Below are positions 1 through 10,442 of a stretch of 64,000 nt of DNA, piece after piece. The position numbers and the translations under genes were made by a program. A model generated the notes under the pieces. It did no database searches. It was given only the letters and a program-made list of their open reading frames with translations, and was not told the DNA's origin. Where the stretch lies: assembly GCA_023897205.1 (NCBI GenBank), contig JAHWDD010000009.1, forward strand, positions 2,108,001 to 2,172,000. Direction: 5' to 3'. The first letter of the stretch is position 1. Each line of letters opens with the position of its first letter. The stretch is from Exophiala sp. HKRS030. Taxonomy: Eukaryota > Ascomycota > Eurotiomycetes > Chaetothyriales > Herpotrichiellaceae.

Positions 1-856
1 TGATATGGCAGGAAGCGGTTGGGGTGTAGCAACCACAGGAGCCTTCGATTCCTCTCTCGCAGGCTGTTCAAAAGACTCTTTTGTGTGTATGTCGCTCTCT
101 TGTTCGGAGCTCATCGCCCACACCAGGTCGACCAGATGCTTCTCAATGCGAGTGGCACGGTCGGTAATCTCAACTGCATCCTCATCCCATACTGCAAGCA
201 ATCCTGCGCCCCGGACAAATACTGCGTAATGGTGCCTATGCGCTTGACACACTTGGTCGATAGAGTCAATGATGCTGATCCGTTGGCCTTGGGTATAAGG
301 AACATATTGCGGTTTGTACGTCGCGAGAAACGTTTCGATCACGGGCGTCTTGACCGTCATGGCTACCTAGGTAAAATTGTCAGGCTGTACGGTCCGTATA
401 TGGATCAAAGACCCAAGTGCGTATTACCTTGACATTCAGCTTCCTCATCTGCTCGGAAAACCCGCCACAGGCATCAGCAAGTTCGCGAGGTTGAGAAATG
501 TAATTGCCCTTGCCAGTCTTCAACAAGACGCCCTCCCCTGATTCCTCGTCTGCCCAGCGATTCTGGAGCTGTTGTTGACGCAAGTAAAGAAGTCGGACCT
601 CAAATTTGAACTTGTCAATTTGTGATTCTCGCTGAACGCTCAAATGGGCGGTTGGCGAAGTGAACGGCGTATCCGGCAAGGACTCTGACCCATCTTCCTG
701 AGACACCACAGCGAAGTCCGGCGATATGCCATCTCGAAGGGTTGCCTTTGACGGCGATGCTCGTTCCGAGAGCTCGTTCTGGGGTGTATTTGGAGGCTGT
801 ATGGGCGTCGGCCTGCGCTTTTGCAACCTGCGTGGTGTTCTCGGTGGACTCGCCAT
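1..856 (-). CDS. GT2-type glycosyltransferase with DUF7928-type N-terminus (5' part, runs off the window)
   Basis: The first exon runs 856..428 and a 61-base GT-AG intron (427..367) joins it to a second exon, 366 down to the window edge. The join gives a continuous frame through LNVK-VAMTVKTPVIETFLA. Residues about 75-230 match, from memory, the N-terminal domain (DUF7928-type) of fungal family-2 glycosyltransferases related to chitin/cellulose synthases: YLRQQQLQNRW, GEGVLLKTGKGNY and a later HHYAVFVRGAGLLAVWDED. The preceding 60 residues are Pro/Ser/Arg-rich and probably disordered. Membrane segments and the GT2 catalytic core would lie beyond the left edge, so catalytic function is inferred from family architecture only. 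The start at 856 is the first Met of the exon; an upstream exon cannot be excluded. Confidence 0.7.
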
Positions 857-3135
857 CAGACCTGTGATGAAAGCTGATTAGATGCAGAGGCCCAGCCGCT
901 GAAGCTGGCATGAAAAGCAGCCGTGGACTGGCCTCTTTTTGTCATGTCTCTATCAATAATACCCTTTCCTGCATCTCCGCGCACTGAATATCTGGAAAAC
1001 CTATCTTTTGGCCTAGACGGAACCCAGAACTTCCGCAGACTTGTCCCCGAGTACTTGTTGCATGATGTTGCGCTTTGATCACCGCCACATGCATAATGCG
1101 AGACAACAGATCTGGTTCCCCTTGTCCTCTTTCGAATCAACTCTGCCATCTTTGGAAGCCTTTGGTGGTACGTGCTCGTTCCAGAGCCTAGAAGGGCAGA
1201 GTCTATACTCGTATTGAACTTAGCGTTTATTTTCGATTGCTGGCTGGTCTGTCGTGGACCAGCGGTCGGATCGAGTAGATTCTCGGGTAGGGAAAATCCG
1301 GCTAGCTAGGCGAAAAGGTGATCGCTTGCATGGCAATAGTTGCCAGGTGCTACACCGCCTAGTGAAGCCTGTAACCGATCTTGCCTGTCCTAGTCCGGAA
1401 GTAATAGACGGTGGTTGCCATTGTACAGTACTACCACTCTGTAGTCCGTAGCAGGCGTTGACGCGGCTCTGGCCCACCAAGCTGCATTGAGGATAAGATC
1501 CGAAAACATTGGCCTCGTTACCCGGTCCAGCCTCGCATTAGAATGCTGCTAGCAACTTAGCCGTAGATCAGTGACCATGCATTCTGCTTTTCACTGGGCT
1601 CCTTCAGTGCATTTCCGGGAGATCCTTCTCATAAGTACAGGCAATGAACGCTTCAGAGGGAGATCGCTTTCTTGTTTTAGGGTCTCGCGCAGAGGAACAG
1701 TATGCATCAATTCGGTCCATCTTCAAGGTCGAATGCATCTTCTTGTGAGGGCGCTTTGCGTGCTCCACTCAGTATTCACCAGTATCGCCGGGATATCGCC
1801 AGACGGGAAATTTCGCATATCGCTGATGTTGTTGCAAGTGCTTGGTAGCATCGGTCCGTGCGAGTTGGTTCGCAGCATTGATATCGGGTTCCATCGGTGT
1901 TGTTTAATGGCGAAATGACAGTCGACCTGATTAGGCATAGCGGTCATTTTGGAGGATGCTTTGAGGTCTTGGCTATACCTAATTCGAACTTGAGGCACCA
2001 TGCATAACACTTAGTAGGAACCACCCATAAATGTCAACGATCACTCATCTTTCATTGGCATCTCGACACGTATCAATGGCGTCCGAGTGATAACCCAGCC
2101 TTTCCTGTTCCCGTTACTCATGAGGCAGTGCACTGCATCTTCGCGCCGATGTTTCAATGTCTCGCAGCGCGATCGCCTAGGTACCTGTGCGATGTTGTTT
2201 CCGACTGTTGCAGTGGTTCACATGTTCTTACGTACATATAACGGCGAGTCCTTCTTTCGCTTGTAGTTAGTCTATCTAACTCTCTTTACGTCGCTACAAC
2301 CATAACTGATAGTCACTACACCAGGAAATTTGACGCACAGTCCTTTTCAACGGTAACACACGGTCGTCGGATTCCAAAACACCCCAGAGCGATGCTGTGT
2401 TCGATCAATGGATCTTGAATTGTGGAATCCAAGCATGGCTTCTCGTCCGCTGGGGTAGTGTCGTTGAGAGAAGCATGCCTCAAGTACTGTATGTCAAACA
2501 GCCACTTCCGCCGTGGCGTCTGTGAGTCCTCGTGTTGCATCTCTTGGACACGCTAGAATGTACGGCACAACGTGCTGAGTGGGCCCTTTGCGAGGCACAT
2601 ACCATGCACATTCCCAAATGTGTCGTCTGTGCGTAGCAGGGATACCCTTTGTTAACGGGGAGGGTCCATTCCCGATATTAGATGTACGGCAGGGGCCAGT
2701 ATACAGTTATGCGCGGATTTAGACTCCCTCAAGACATTGCTAGAGACTAACCCCTCTGTCACCTGATTGTGTCGTTTTGTTATTGAGCACTTCGCCAGAC
2801 TATTGGCTCTGGATATTCTCAATCCGTCCACCGTCTCACTCGAAGCGAAGACTAGCTCGCCCGAACCAAGTCATTCCATGGCTCTTGCGCGCATGGTGTC
2901 TTCTTGAATGCCAGGAAGTCAGATGCAGATATCATGTCGAGCTTATCGCAGGCAGGCCTGATGGTTGCACAGAGCCTGCTGGGAAGAGACATGCTTATGC
3001 TGTCCGTGCGCTCGTGCGGTATGTGTCCCTCTTCAACCACGTTCAAAGTACTTGATGTGATAAATTCCACGAAGCCCATAGTTATGCTGGCAAAAGTATG
3101 GTCATACAAGAAAATAGCAGTTTCAAATCGCAAAA
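857..3135. other. Intergenic, divergent promoters of the GT2 and GH16 genes
   Basis: About 2.3 kb between two divergently transcribed genes. Only short open frames without recognisable domains are present, and several overlap on opposite strands. I see no tRNA, repeat family or mobile element here. Confidence 0.6.
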
Positions 3136-5049
3136 ATGTCAGCTTCGAACGAGGATCCATTTCGTGATCCAACCCCAACCGACTCGGCGCAGTCAAGTAC
3201 AACAGAATTCGCAACAAGACCAGGCAGTCTTCGCAGTGTCGAAAGTGGTCAGGACCAGGAGAAGAACATCAATGGACAATCAGAAACTCGGCCTGAATCT
3301 GAGACTGGCACAAGCATTGAACGGGCAGAGTCTCTACTTCAAGAGGTAACCTCCAGAACCATCGGCGTCGCCGTCCCATATCCTTCACATCCGTCTGATG
3401 CAACGCGAAACGCGGGCCATAAACACGGGCCCTCGCTTGCCTCGTATTCCTATCCTTTGACGTCAAACCACAAGGCCTCAGACCCCTCAGTCAGCCGGGA
3501 ACCAGATTCGTCTAAACCCTCTAGTGTCACTAGGGGGCTTGTTCATAAACTCAAGGTTTTCAAATTTTGGGGGAGGCAAGAGGGCCCGGAACGAGCCCAA
3601 GATAACGCCAACGTCAAACGTTCCTCCTCGGCCGAGGGGATTCTCGAGGCACGCGAGAAGGAAAACAACCAAGACTATTCTCGCAGTGGGGAATCCGATA
3701 AGTCGCCAGCAAAAGATGTCGACTTTGGCATTATTTGCCACCCACTACAAAAGACCCGAAGTTCAGTGGACCCGCAGCTTCCAGAGGCGAACCCCGTTAT
3801 TCGGGTTGAAGAAAAGCATTCCGTCCGACCCGGCGTGTACTTTCGATCTCGCCGAGTTAAGGCCAAGGACAGAGATGTCTCGTGGCTTCGGAAAAAGAAG
3901 GACCCTCGACAGAAATGGCTGAGTATCGTCCCTGTCGGCGGTCTCTTCCTCGGATTGTGTGTCGCAGCTATCAACGTATGGGTCGGCTACAGAAATGTTC
4001 CCGTACACAAGTATTGCCTCATCTACGAGGACGATTTCAGTTCGCAGCATCTTAACAAGTCCATCTGGCTACAGGAGGTCCAGGTCGGGGGCTTCGGCAA
4101 CGGTCAATTCGACGAGACGACCGGTGACGAGGAAAACGTCTACATCCAAGACCACATGCTCCACATCACACCTACCCTCCAAGACGAGTATCTCATGACC
4201 CATAATGTCAGTCTAAATCTGTTTGACCGAGGGACTTGCACCACAACGGGCTGGGATAACTGTGTGTCCGTGACAAACACCACAAACGGCACTGTAATCA
4301 ACCCCGTCAAATCCGGACGTATCAACACGAGCCCGGGGGCCAACATACGATTTGGCCGAATCGAGGTGGTGGCCAAGTTGCCTGAAGGGGACTGGCTCTG
4401 GCCGGGCATTTGGCTTTTCCCGACTAATTCGGATTACGGTGTCTGGCCTGCCAGTGGTGAGATCGATATGGCGGAAAGTAGGGGGAACAACTGGACGTAT
4501 CCTCTCAGCGGCAACAATGTCATCTCCTCCACCCTCCACTGGGGTCCAAACATGGCGAATGATGGCTGGTGGCGAACGTACAAAAAGGAACGGGCGCTCC
4601 ATTCGACTTTTTCCGAAGAGTTCCACACGTTTGGCCTGGAATGGACTGACGAGTACATGTACACCTACCTGGACAGCCGGTTGCTGCAGGTTCTCTATCA
4701 ACGGTTCTCCAGGTCCTTTTGGGACTTTGGAGGGTTTTCGACTCTGAGCCTGGGCACGCCGGGCAACATTTGGGCAAACGGCACAAAGGCCGCCCCCTTC
4801 GACCGGGACTTCTTCCTTATCCTCGACGTGGCCGTCGGTGGGACGAACGGTTGGTTCCGCGACGGATTGGCCGACAAGCCCTGGGAGAACTCGAGTCCGT
4901 TTGCACGGAAGCAGTTTTGGGACTCGAGAGACCAATGGTATCCTACTTGGCAGAACAAAAACGGCCCGTCCATGCAAGTCAAGAGCGTCAAGATCTGGCA
5001 GCAGCAGGGCTACAACGGCTGCGGTGCCGATGCGACGATCATAGGCTAG
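3136..5049 (+). CDS. GH16 endo-beta-glucanase, type II membrane protein
   Basis: Single-exon 637-residue protein. The first ~255 residues are Ser/Pro/Lys-rich and probably cytosolic, ending in a basic stretch (WLRKKKDPRQK). One hydrophobic segment follows at about residues 261-283, giving type II topology. The rest is a GH16 fold: substrate-loop motif GRIEVVAKLPEGDWLWPGIW, then the catalytic signature GEIDMAE with E442 (nucleophile), D444 and E447 (acid/base), the usual ExDxxE spacing. Several N-x-S/T sites fit a secretory luminal domain. Family knowledge suggests hydrolysis or remodelling of beta-1,3 or mixed-linked glucan at the wall or in the secretory pathway. It resembles laminarinase-type GH16 more than Kre6/Skn1. 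It lies 2.3 kb from the GT2 gene, so both flank a cell-wall-related region, but linkage in function is only suggestive. Confidence 0.85.
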   Translation: MSASNEDPFRDPTPTDSAQSSTTEFATRPGSLRSVESGQDQEKNINGQSETRPESETGTSIERAESLLQEVTSRTIGVAVPYPSHPSDATRNAGHKHGPSLASYSYPLTSNHKASDPSVSREPDSSKPSSVTRGLVHKLKVFKFWGRQEGPERAQDNANVKRSSSAEGILEAREKENNQDYSRSGESDKSPAKDVDFGIICHPLQKTRSSVDPQLPEANPVIRVEEKHSVRPGVYFRSRRVKAKDRDVSWLRKKKDPRQKWLSIVPVGGLFLGLCVAAINVWVGYRNVPVHKYCLIYEDDFSSQHLNKSIWLQEVQVGGFGNGQFDETTGDEENVYIQDHMLHITPTLQDEYLMTHNVSLNLFDRGTCTTTGWDNCVSVTNTTNGTVINPVKSGRINTSPGANIRFGRIEVVAKLPEGDWLWPGIWLFPTNSDYGVWPASGEIDMAESRGNNWTYPLSGNNVISSTLHWGPNMANDGWWRTYKKERALHSTFSEEFHTFGLEWTDEYMYTYLDSRLLQVLYQRFSRSFWDFGGFSTLSLGTPGNIWANGTKAAPFDRDFFLILDVAVGGTNGWFRDGLADKPWENSSPFARKQFWDSRDQWYPTWQNKNGPSMQVKSVKIWQQQGYNGCGADATIIG

Positions 5050-5113
5050 CCTTTGGTATGATTCAGATTTGAGAACCTACTGTTCAAGGTAGACGGTGCC
5101 AATCTGCGATACC

Positions 5114-5136
5114 GCCCGGGAATTACTCAGGACGGG
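5114..5136. repeat. Direct repeat, copy 1 (23 bases)
   Basis: GCCCGGGAATTACTCAGGACGGG-type element just 3' of the GH16 gene. It recurs about 308 bases downstream at 5422-5443 with a single A removed. Both copies are in the same orientation between the convergent ends of GH16 and the Rab gene. Confidence 0.7.
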
Positions 5137-5421
5137 ACATAATGATAATGACGACGGTAACAGTCGAGAAAGATGTCACCATACATCCCAGGCCAAGTTC
5201 GTGCACACCGAGACTTTCTATGGGTCTTTATGGAGTAGGGAGCACAATATACTTTTCTATCCCGATACAATATACATTTATATGTTATACTTTTGTGGCT
5301 AGTGGTCCTTCCTGGAACTTTGACGCCACCGTCGAGCGGAACATCGTCAGTGGTGCCGGTACATGTCACACCTTGCCTGACTGGAAATCACTGGTCTTGA
5401 GCGACAACCATAGGATAGCCT

Positions 5422-5443
5422 GCCCGGGATTACTCAGGACGGG
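5422..5443. repeat. Direct repeat, copy 2 (22 bases)
   Basis: Second copy of the element at 5114-5136, one A shorter. It lies about 60 bases past the stop of the Rab gene. No transposase or terminal inverted repeat is visible between the two copies. Confidence 0.7.
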
Positions 5444-5506
5444 GTGTGTTTCAACGCGTGGGGGGTTTTGGTTGGATCAGTATGCTGACTTACTTTGCTG
5501 GCTTCT

Positions 5507-6183
5507 TCAACAGCAGCAACCACCACCACCCATGGCAGGTGCTTGCCGGCTTCCCTCAGCTTCCTTCTCGATGACAGATGCGCCTCCTTCGACCTGCGAG
5601 CTCTCCACGAGTCTCTTCTTGATGTCGCTGACCAAGGAGAAGAAAGCCCTGTCGATGTTGATGTTGGATCTGGCGGATACTTCCAGGAAGGGAATACCCA
5701 GCTCGTCGGCCAGGGCTTGTGCTTGCTCGGTAGAGACGACCCGTTTCTCCTGCTGCATGTCGCACTTGTTTCCAATCAGAATTTTATTGACCCCCTTGGG
5801 TGCGTGTTCCTCGACATTTGAGTACCACGCTCGGATATCTGCAGGGCAATGCATGGTTTGTTAGAAATAGATAAATCACAAGAAGTCGAGATAGATCTGG
5901 GGCACAGAAACGAACTATTGAATGATTGCTCGTCAGTGACGTCGTAGACGAGCAGGATGCCCATGGCACCGCGGTAGTAAGCCAGAGTCATTGAGCGGAA
6001 GCGTTCTTGACCGGCCGTATCCCATAGATGTAATTGAACGCGTTCACCGTCTAGAAGAATCGTCCTCATCTTGAAATCTAGGCCGATGGTGGCGAGGAAG
6101 GAAGGAGTAAAACGATCGTCAACGAACCGGAGCAGACAACAGGATTTGCCGACGCCGGAATCGCCCACGAGGAGGAGTTTGAT
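5507..6183 (-). CDS. Sec4/Rab8-type small GTPase, first exon not located
   Basis: Two exons (6183..5916 and 5838..5507, intron 77 bases) give about 199 residues. Visible boxes are the P-loop GDSGVGKS, effector loop [28 protein letters not shown] and EVSARS. The C-terminus is a GGGGCCC tail for geranylgeranylation. The effector and switch sequences place it in the Ypt/Sec4/Rab8 group, which drives post-Golgi secretory vesicle docking. The second intron joins [17 protein letters not shown] cleanly. Family members normally start with about 8-10 residues encoded by a short exon before [10 protein letters not shown]; an acceptor (CAATAG) sits just before the Ile codon at 6183, but I could not identify that exon with confidence within 6190-6900. 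It differs enough from canonical Sec4 ([16 protein letters not shown]) that it may be a paralogue. Confidence 0.85.
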
Positions 6184-7017
6184 CTATTGGTGCCAGTTAG
6201 GGATATGAAAACGGGGTCTGGGGGAGTTGAAGAGCTTTTTAACGTGCTGGAGAAGTATAATGTCTTTTGCTTGTCATGGTGGATGGTTATGATGATTTTG
6301 GCCGAGGCGAGTGGAAATGTATGTACATCACGCAGGACGTGGGAAGTGAGACCGGAGAGGAGGTGCTCTACTCTCGCCACTACCGAGGATGCAATTTATC
6401 GCCAACTCGAAGGTAAAGGCTTCATCTGGCCCGATCAGCCTGGACTTGGACTTGTACACAGTAGATATTGAGACAAAGACCAATAAGGAGGGCCTTATAC
6501 GTCTGATGGGTCTCGAGAGCTTGCCGCCCTTAGAGGCACGACGGTTACTCCTTGCATTCCGAAAGGATTTTGACATGATGATGGAGATGATGAGAATAAA
6601 TCTCGCAACAGATCAAAGGTTACAGAACCCACAAGTCTCTCAGGTCGTCCTGAAAGATACGGAGGAGGCTCAAGGAATGTCTTCTAGTCTGATGGCTGGG
6701 AAGCCGTGTCTTATCTACCCCGGATTTCTCACTTTCTTACGCAACGAGACAGCGCTGGATTGTGTTAAATATTTGGCTAGGTTTCGTCTAATTGCTTTTG
6801 CGGTACGGAGTACGGAGTATCAGGAATGCCCACAGTGGCCGGGCATCCAGGTCCCTCTACATAACAGCCGCATGCAACACCATTGAACTCGGCTCGCCAA
6901 TCTTTGATGCTAGTGAATCGACCATAGGTTGTGGCATACGAAGTACAGTGTTTCCTGTCCCGAAACAGTCTGGGCCGTGTGCAACGCTTCCTACCGGCGT
7001 CTTGATCCACTCTTCCC

Positions 7018-7055
7018 CCACCTTCCCCCCCCTCCCCCCCCCCTCTTCCCCCCGG
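7018..7055. repeat. C-rich low-complexity tract
   Basis: A run of polyC blocks separated by TT or T in the leader of the VOC gene. In this assembly C/G runs appear to be undercounted, so the exact length is unreliable. Confidence 0.8.
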
Positions 7056-7197
7056 AGAACGGCAACTCAGTCGTGAATAAGGAGAAATCTTGGCCGTAAG
7101 CTTCACTTGCTTGAACCACACTACCCCCATCTACCCATCAACAGTCCAAAGGGTCCGTCGGGGTGCTCTTCTACATATCTTCAGGCGCAGCCAAGCG

Positions 7198-7641
7198 ATG
7201 TTTGATCACATTGGTATCGTCGTCAACGATTTGAAGAGCAGCGCGCGACTCTACGCTCGCATGCTAGCCCCGCTGGGCATCAGGATTGTCGAGAAGCACC
7301 GCCTGGCTGTCGATTCGGGTTGGGTCGTTTTCTCCAGCGGCAGGCCACAATCGCCATTCTTCGTGCTAGGAGAGGGGAGGCCATCATTCTGGACCGACAA
7401 CAACACCGTCGCCAGCAGCCCAATTCATCTTTCCTTCTCGGCGCCGTCGAGGGAGGCAGTAGATAGCTTCCATGCCGCCGGGCTTGAACACGGAGCTCGC
7501 GACAACGGCCTTCCAGGTATCAGGCGTCCTCCATTCTATTGTGCCTTTCTGATCGACCTTGACGGCAATAACGTCGAGGTGGGCTGCTACCTTGACGTCG
7601 ACGGTGAGACAGACGCCAGGTCACCTCCGGCATCTACATGA
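7198..7641 (+). CDS. VOC (glyoxalase/bleomycin-resistance/dioxygenase) superfamily protein
   Basis: 147 residues if started at MFDHIGIVV (7198). The frame is open upstream to 7090, but the VOC fold starts exactly at this Met, so the shorter start is preferred. The betaalphabeta pattern is visible: an opening FDHIGIVVNDLKSSARLYARML with metal-ligand-like His4, and near the end FLIDLDGNNVEVGCY, whose Glu would be the second ligand. Function cannot be assigned from the fold alone; isomerases, dioxygenases and lyases share it. Similar fungal proteins are usually annotated as glyoxalase-like. It borders the AT-rich region that precedes the accessory block and may or may not belong to it. Confidence 0.75.
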   Translation: MFDHIGIVVNDLKSSARLYARMLAPLGIRIVEKHRLAVDSGWVVFSSGRPQSPFFVLGEGRPSFWTDNNTVASSPIHLSFSAPSREAVDSFHAAGLEHGARDNGLPGIRRPPFYCAFLIDLDGNNVEVGCYLDVDGETDARSPPAST

Positions 7642-9066
7642 ATGGTGGCCCAAATGGCCGATTGGGGTCGTGGTCTTACTGTTTCCGAGCAAAATCAGCA
7701 CAAATTGAGTCGTTGACATCCAAAACATGGGAAACCCCTAGTGCACTACAGTAGCTGCAGGTTTTTCCCAAAGTACTGATTACTTTGTGTCTGAGAAAGA
7801 CTGTGCTTTGAGTCGATGGCCAGACCTCAAAGGCTGAACAATTTCATTTCCATGTTCAGATGTCATGCCGTCGTCGAGCACTCTTAAGCTGAGGCTTCAG
7901 GCGGGATGATGTATTGTATTTACAGGCCCATAAGAAGAATCTTTAAGCTGACTCGCGAGGACCCTATGAGTATTCCCTTGGTTAATTTTCGAATTTCATT
8001 TGCGATTGACTATCCCTCTAATCTGTAATGTAATGATATTTGAGAGACTCGTTCAGTGAAAGCAAAAACTGTTAGACCAATGTGGACAAAGTTGGTACAC
8101 AAATATCGAAGGCCTAGTTTTTTAACTAATCAGTCTCCCTGACTTTGATAATATTTGTGCTTTGCAAAATTCCGTAAAAACCTTATTTTTTTGCAACATG
8201 CAAAACATTCAACAATCATAAAAGCGGTGAGAACACAACGCCATATTTCTCAACAACCACCCTATAATTTCATAAATATTANNNNNNNNNNNNNNNNNNN
8301 NNNNNNNNNNNNNNNNNNNNNNNNNNNNNNNNNNNNNNNNNNNNNNNNNNNNNNNNNNNNNNNNNNNNNNNNNNNNNNNNNCTCCTGATGCGCAAGAAAA
8401 TCAATAATCGAGTGCACTAGGTGAGTGCTTGTCAATATATCGAATATGCGCACTGGCCAGTCGATAGTTCGGTCAATAATTGGTTGATTAGTAAGCACAA
8501 GCCAACATCACTAGAGTAGGACATCTCACTCATCTATATAGTCGAGGTTATTTCCCCGTCAACAGTACAACCCGTAGTCAACTTAGTTCATTATCCTACC
8601 CCTACGTTTTAGGACCACGGATAGTTCGCTTGCAGCACCTCGTTCTACAATATACTTCTCAAGACCACTCTGTGATACTGCCCTCTTCCAAGGAGAACCT
8701 TGGCGACTTGTGGCCTCACGGGAGCGAATCGTAACACGTAAGCGCCTGAGGGGAGTTTCGCAGTCAAGAATGACACTGGATGAAAAGGCGAGAAACAAAG
8801 AAACTGCTAGACAGTCGTCTCGTAAGCTATTCTGTGGGTCAGCATATATCGCCTTTTTGGAAGGACATGGCTAATCCCTTCACTGTCGAATAAGCACACA
8901 TTCCTACTTGCTCTTGCGTCCATCAAAAGTCTGACTTTGGCCTTTCTGTTCTGTTCTTTACCAGTGCAGCTGCTCCATCACCTCACAGGATCCTTCTTCC
9001 TATTCAGATCAGCAGAAAGCCCCGATCCCGTTTTGATCCCATTCGATAACTCTCTTGTCTTCAGGA
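7642..9066. other. AT-rich intergenic region containing an assembly gap
   Basis: No supported gene. Sequence around 7900-8280 is noticeably AT-rich with short A and T runs, and the assembly breaks there. It separates the conserved left part of the window from the accessory block. Confidence 0.6.
8282..8381. other. Assembly gap, 100 N
   Basis: Exactly 100 unknown bases, the conventional placeholder for a scaffold join of unknown size. Distances across it are not reliable, and repeats or genes may be missing. Confidence 0.99.
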
Positions 9067-10302
9067 CTAAGAAAGATACCTTATCCATTCCCAAACTCCA
9101 GCACCTCGGGCCTGTGTTTCGCCTTCCCAACCCCCTGTGACTATACCCGCCCATCGGGTATAACCCCAGCCAGGTTTTGCAAAGAATGGTTTCCAAATAG
9201 GCTCTCCTTTGAGCTCGGCCAAGAAAACACCGTGGGATGTCTCGTATCGAAGCGAGAATGAACTTGGATCACCTGCGCCAGTCGGAGGCGGAAACGTCGA
9301 GTTCTCTCCGCGTGGGCGTACTTCTAAACCAGAGCTACTGAGAGCAACCACCTTTCCATCTTTCACCAAAAATCCGTTGACTGTCTCGGTACCGCCCTTG
9401 AGCAAGGTATCAAAATACACCAGCGAATACTCCCGATATGAGCGTGACCCCAATACCAACTTCCAACCGAGTTAGGAAGGGTATCGAGACTCCAATTCTT
9501 CAAAAGTCAGCGTTCACAAGACGACAGACGGTGTGTTTTCACTAAGGAGATTCGAGCCGTACCTTATCATGATAGCCATAACCCCGAAAGTGGAACTTAG
9601 TGCCCTTGATCGAGAAGTTCACTAGTGCCTCTGAATCTGGAATTGCATTCGCCCATCCCACTAAGGAGGAAAGTCGTTGATCCTGCCTAGGCTTATTTAA
9701 GGCAGCTGGAAAATGTGCCGGCGCAATCTATAGTCAGTTAGCCAGTTGGTCATTCCCATACAAGTGATCTTGACAGACACTTTTAAGGCTCATCGAGCCA
9801 GAGATATCCAAACCAAGGTCCTCAAGGATAACCGTGTATCTTGAAAGGTCTGGGTGCCATGGAATTCCGCTCCTGTGCCGCTCCAAACGCCACTAGCGCC
9901 ATCACCACTGGTAGTAACCGTAGATGTGGTGCCAGGCAGAAGTTGCTCGTAGATTGTGCCATTCGAGAATCTTGCTGTGAATAGAATATAGTTGACGGTA
10001 CCGAACCCCTGCGCAAAACCTTGGGCAGTACCGTCGGTATGGAAGAAAATAACACTGACTTGGTCTTGACCGTCTTCGGAAACGGCATCAAAGTACCACC
10101 AATCAAACACAGTAGAGTTGACGCTACTGAGCTTTGGGCCGTCAAACGCTAGATTTTCTGCCGAAGTATATACAGCGGTGACTGGTCCATCGATTGGATC
10201 CTGTGGAACTATATATACTTGTCCTAGTGGTTCCTGTTTGGTTGCACCGGCGATGCCAGAGAAAAGGTATTGTGCAAGCAATACTATCCCAAGCAGTTCC
10301 AT
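9067..10302 (-). CDS. Lipocalin-like Diels-Alderase / CrtC-type protein with two frame breaks
   Basis: Exons 10302..9779, 9727..9563 and 9497..9067, about 373 residues if two one-base breaks are closed. A signal-like N-terminus (MELLGIVLLAQYLFSGIAGA) is followed by FDGPKLSSVNSTVFDWWYFDAVSEDG, the hallmark of fungal decalin-forming cyclases (Fsa2/CghA/MycB type) and of CrtC-like hydratases. APAHFP in exon 2 and SWYWGHAHIG with YSLVYFD in exon 3 also match. Frame is lost at 9852-9854 (GGG on +) and 9432-9434 (CCC on +). Each is restored by one more base in that run, and the exon phases then agree exactly. A secreted or ER location is inferred. No PKS-NRPS partner is in the window, so cyclase activity is only a family-level guess; a hydratase-like or lipocalin binding role is possible. 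Confidence 0.7.
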
Positions 10303-10435
10303 CCTACCCTTTCGACAATGTTCCTACCAGCTTGATGATTCTCGGTGGGTTATAATCCGCTTTGATGGTAACTTGAGAAGTCAGTTTGCTTGTATGACTG
10401 TATGGATAGCCATTGAAGCAAAGGCGCCTATTTAC

Positions 10436-10442
10436 TTATATA
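10436..10442 (-). promoter_or_regulatory. TATA box candidate for the Diels-Alderase-like gene
   Basis: TATATAA read on the minus strand, about 135 bases upstream of the ATG at 10302, a normal distance for a fungal TATA element. Confidence 0.45.

Noticed and set aside
4213..4977. 254-codon minus-strand frame
   Set aside because: It is antisense to the GH16 catalytic domain and reflects codon bias of that gene.
6389..6886. 165-codon plus-strand open frame opposite the Rab leader
   Set aside because: No domain, no homology I recognise, and it overlaps the probable 5' region of the Rab gene; may be chance.
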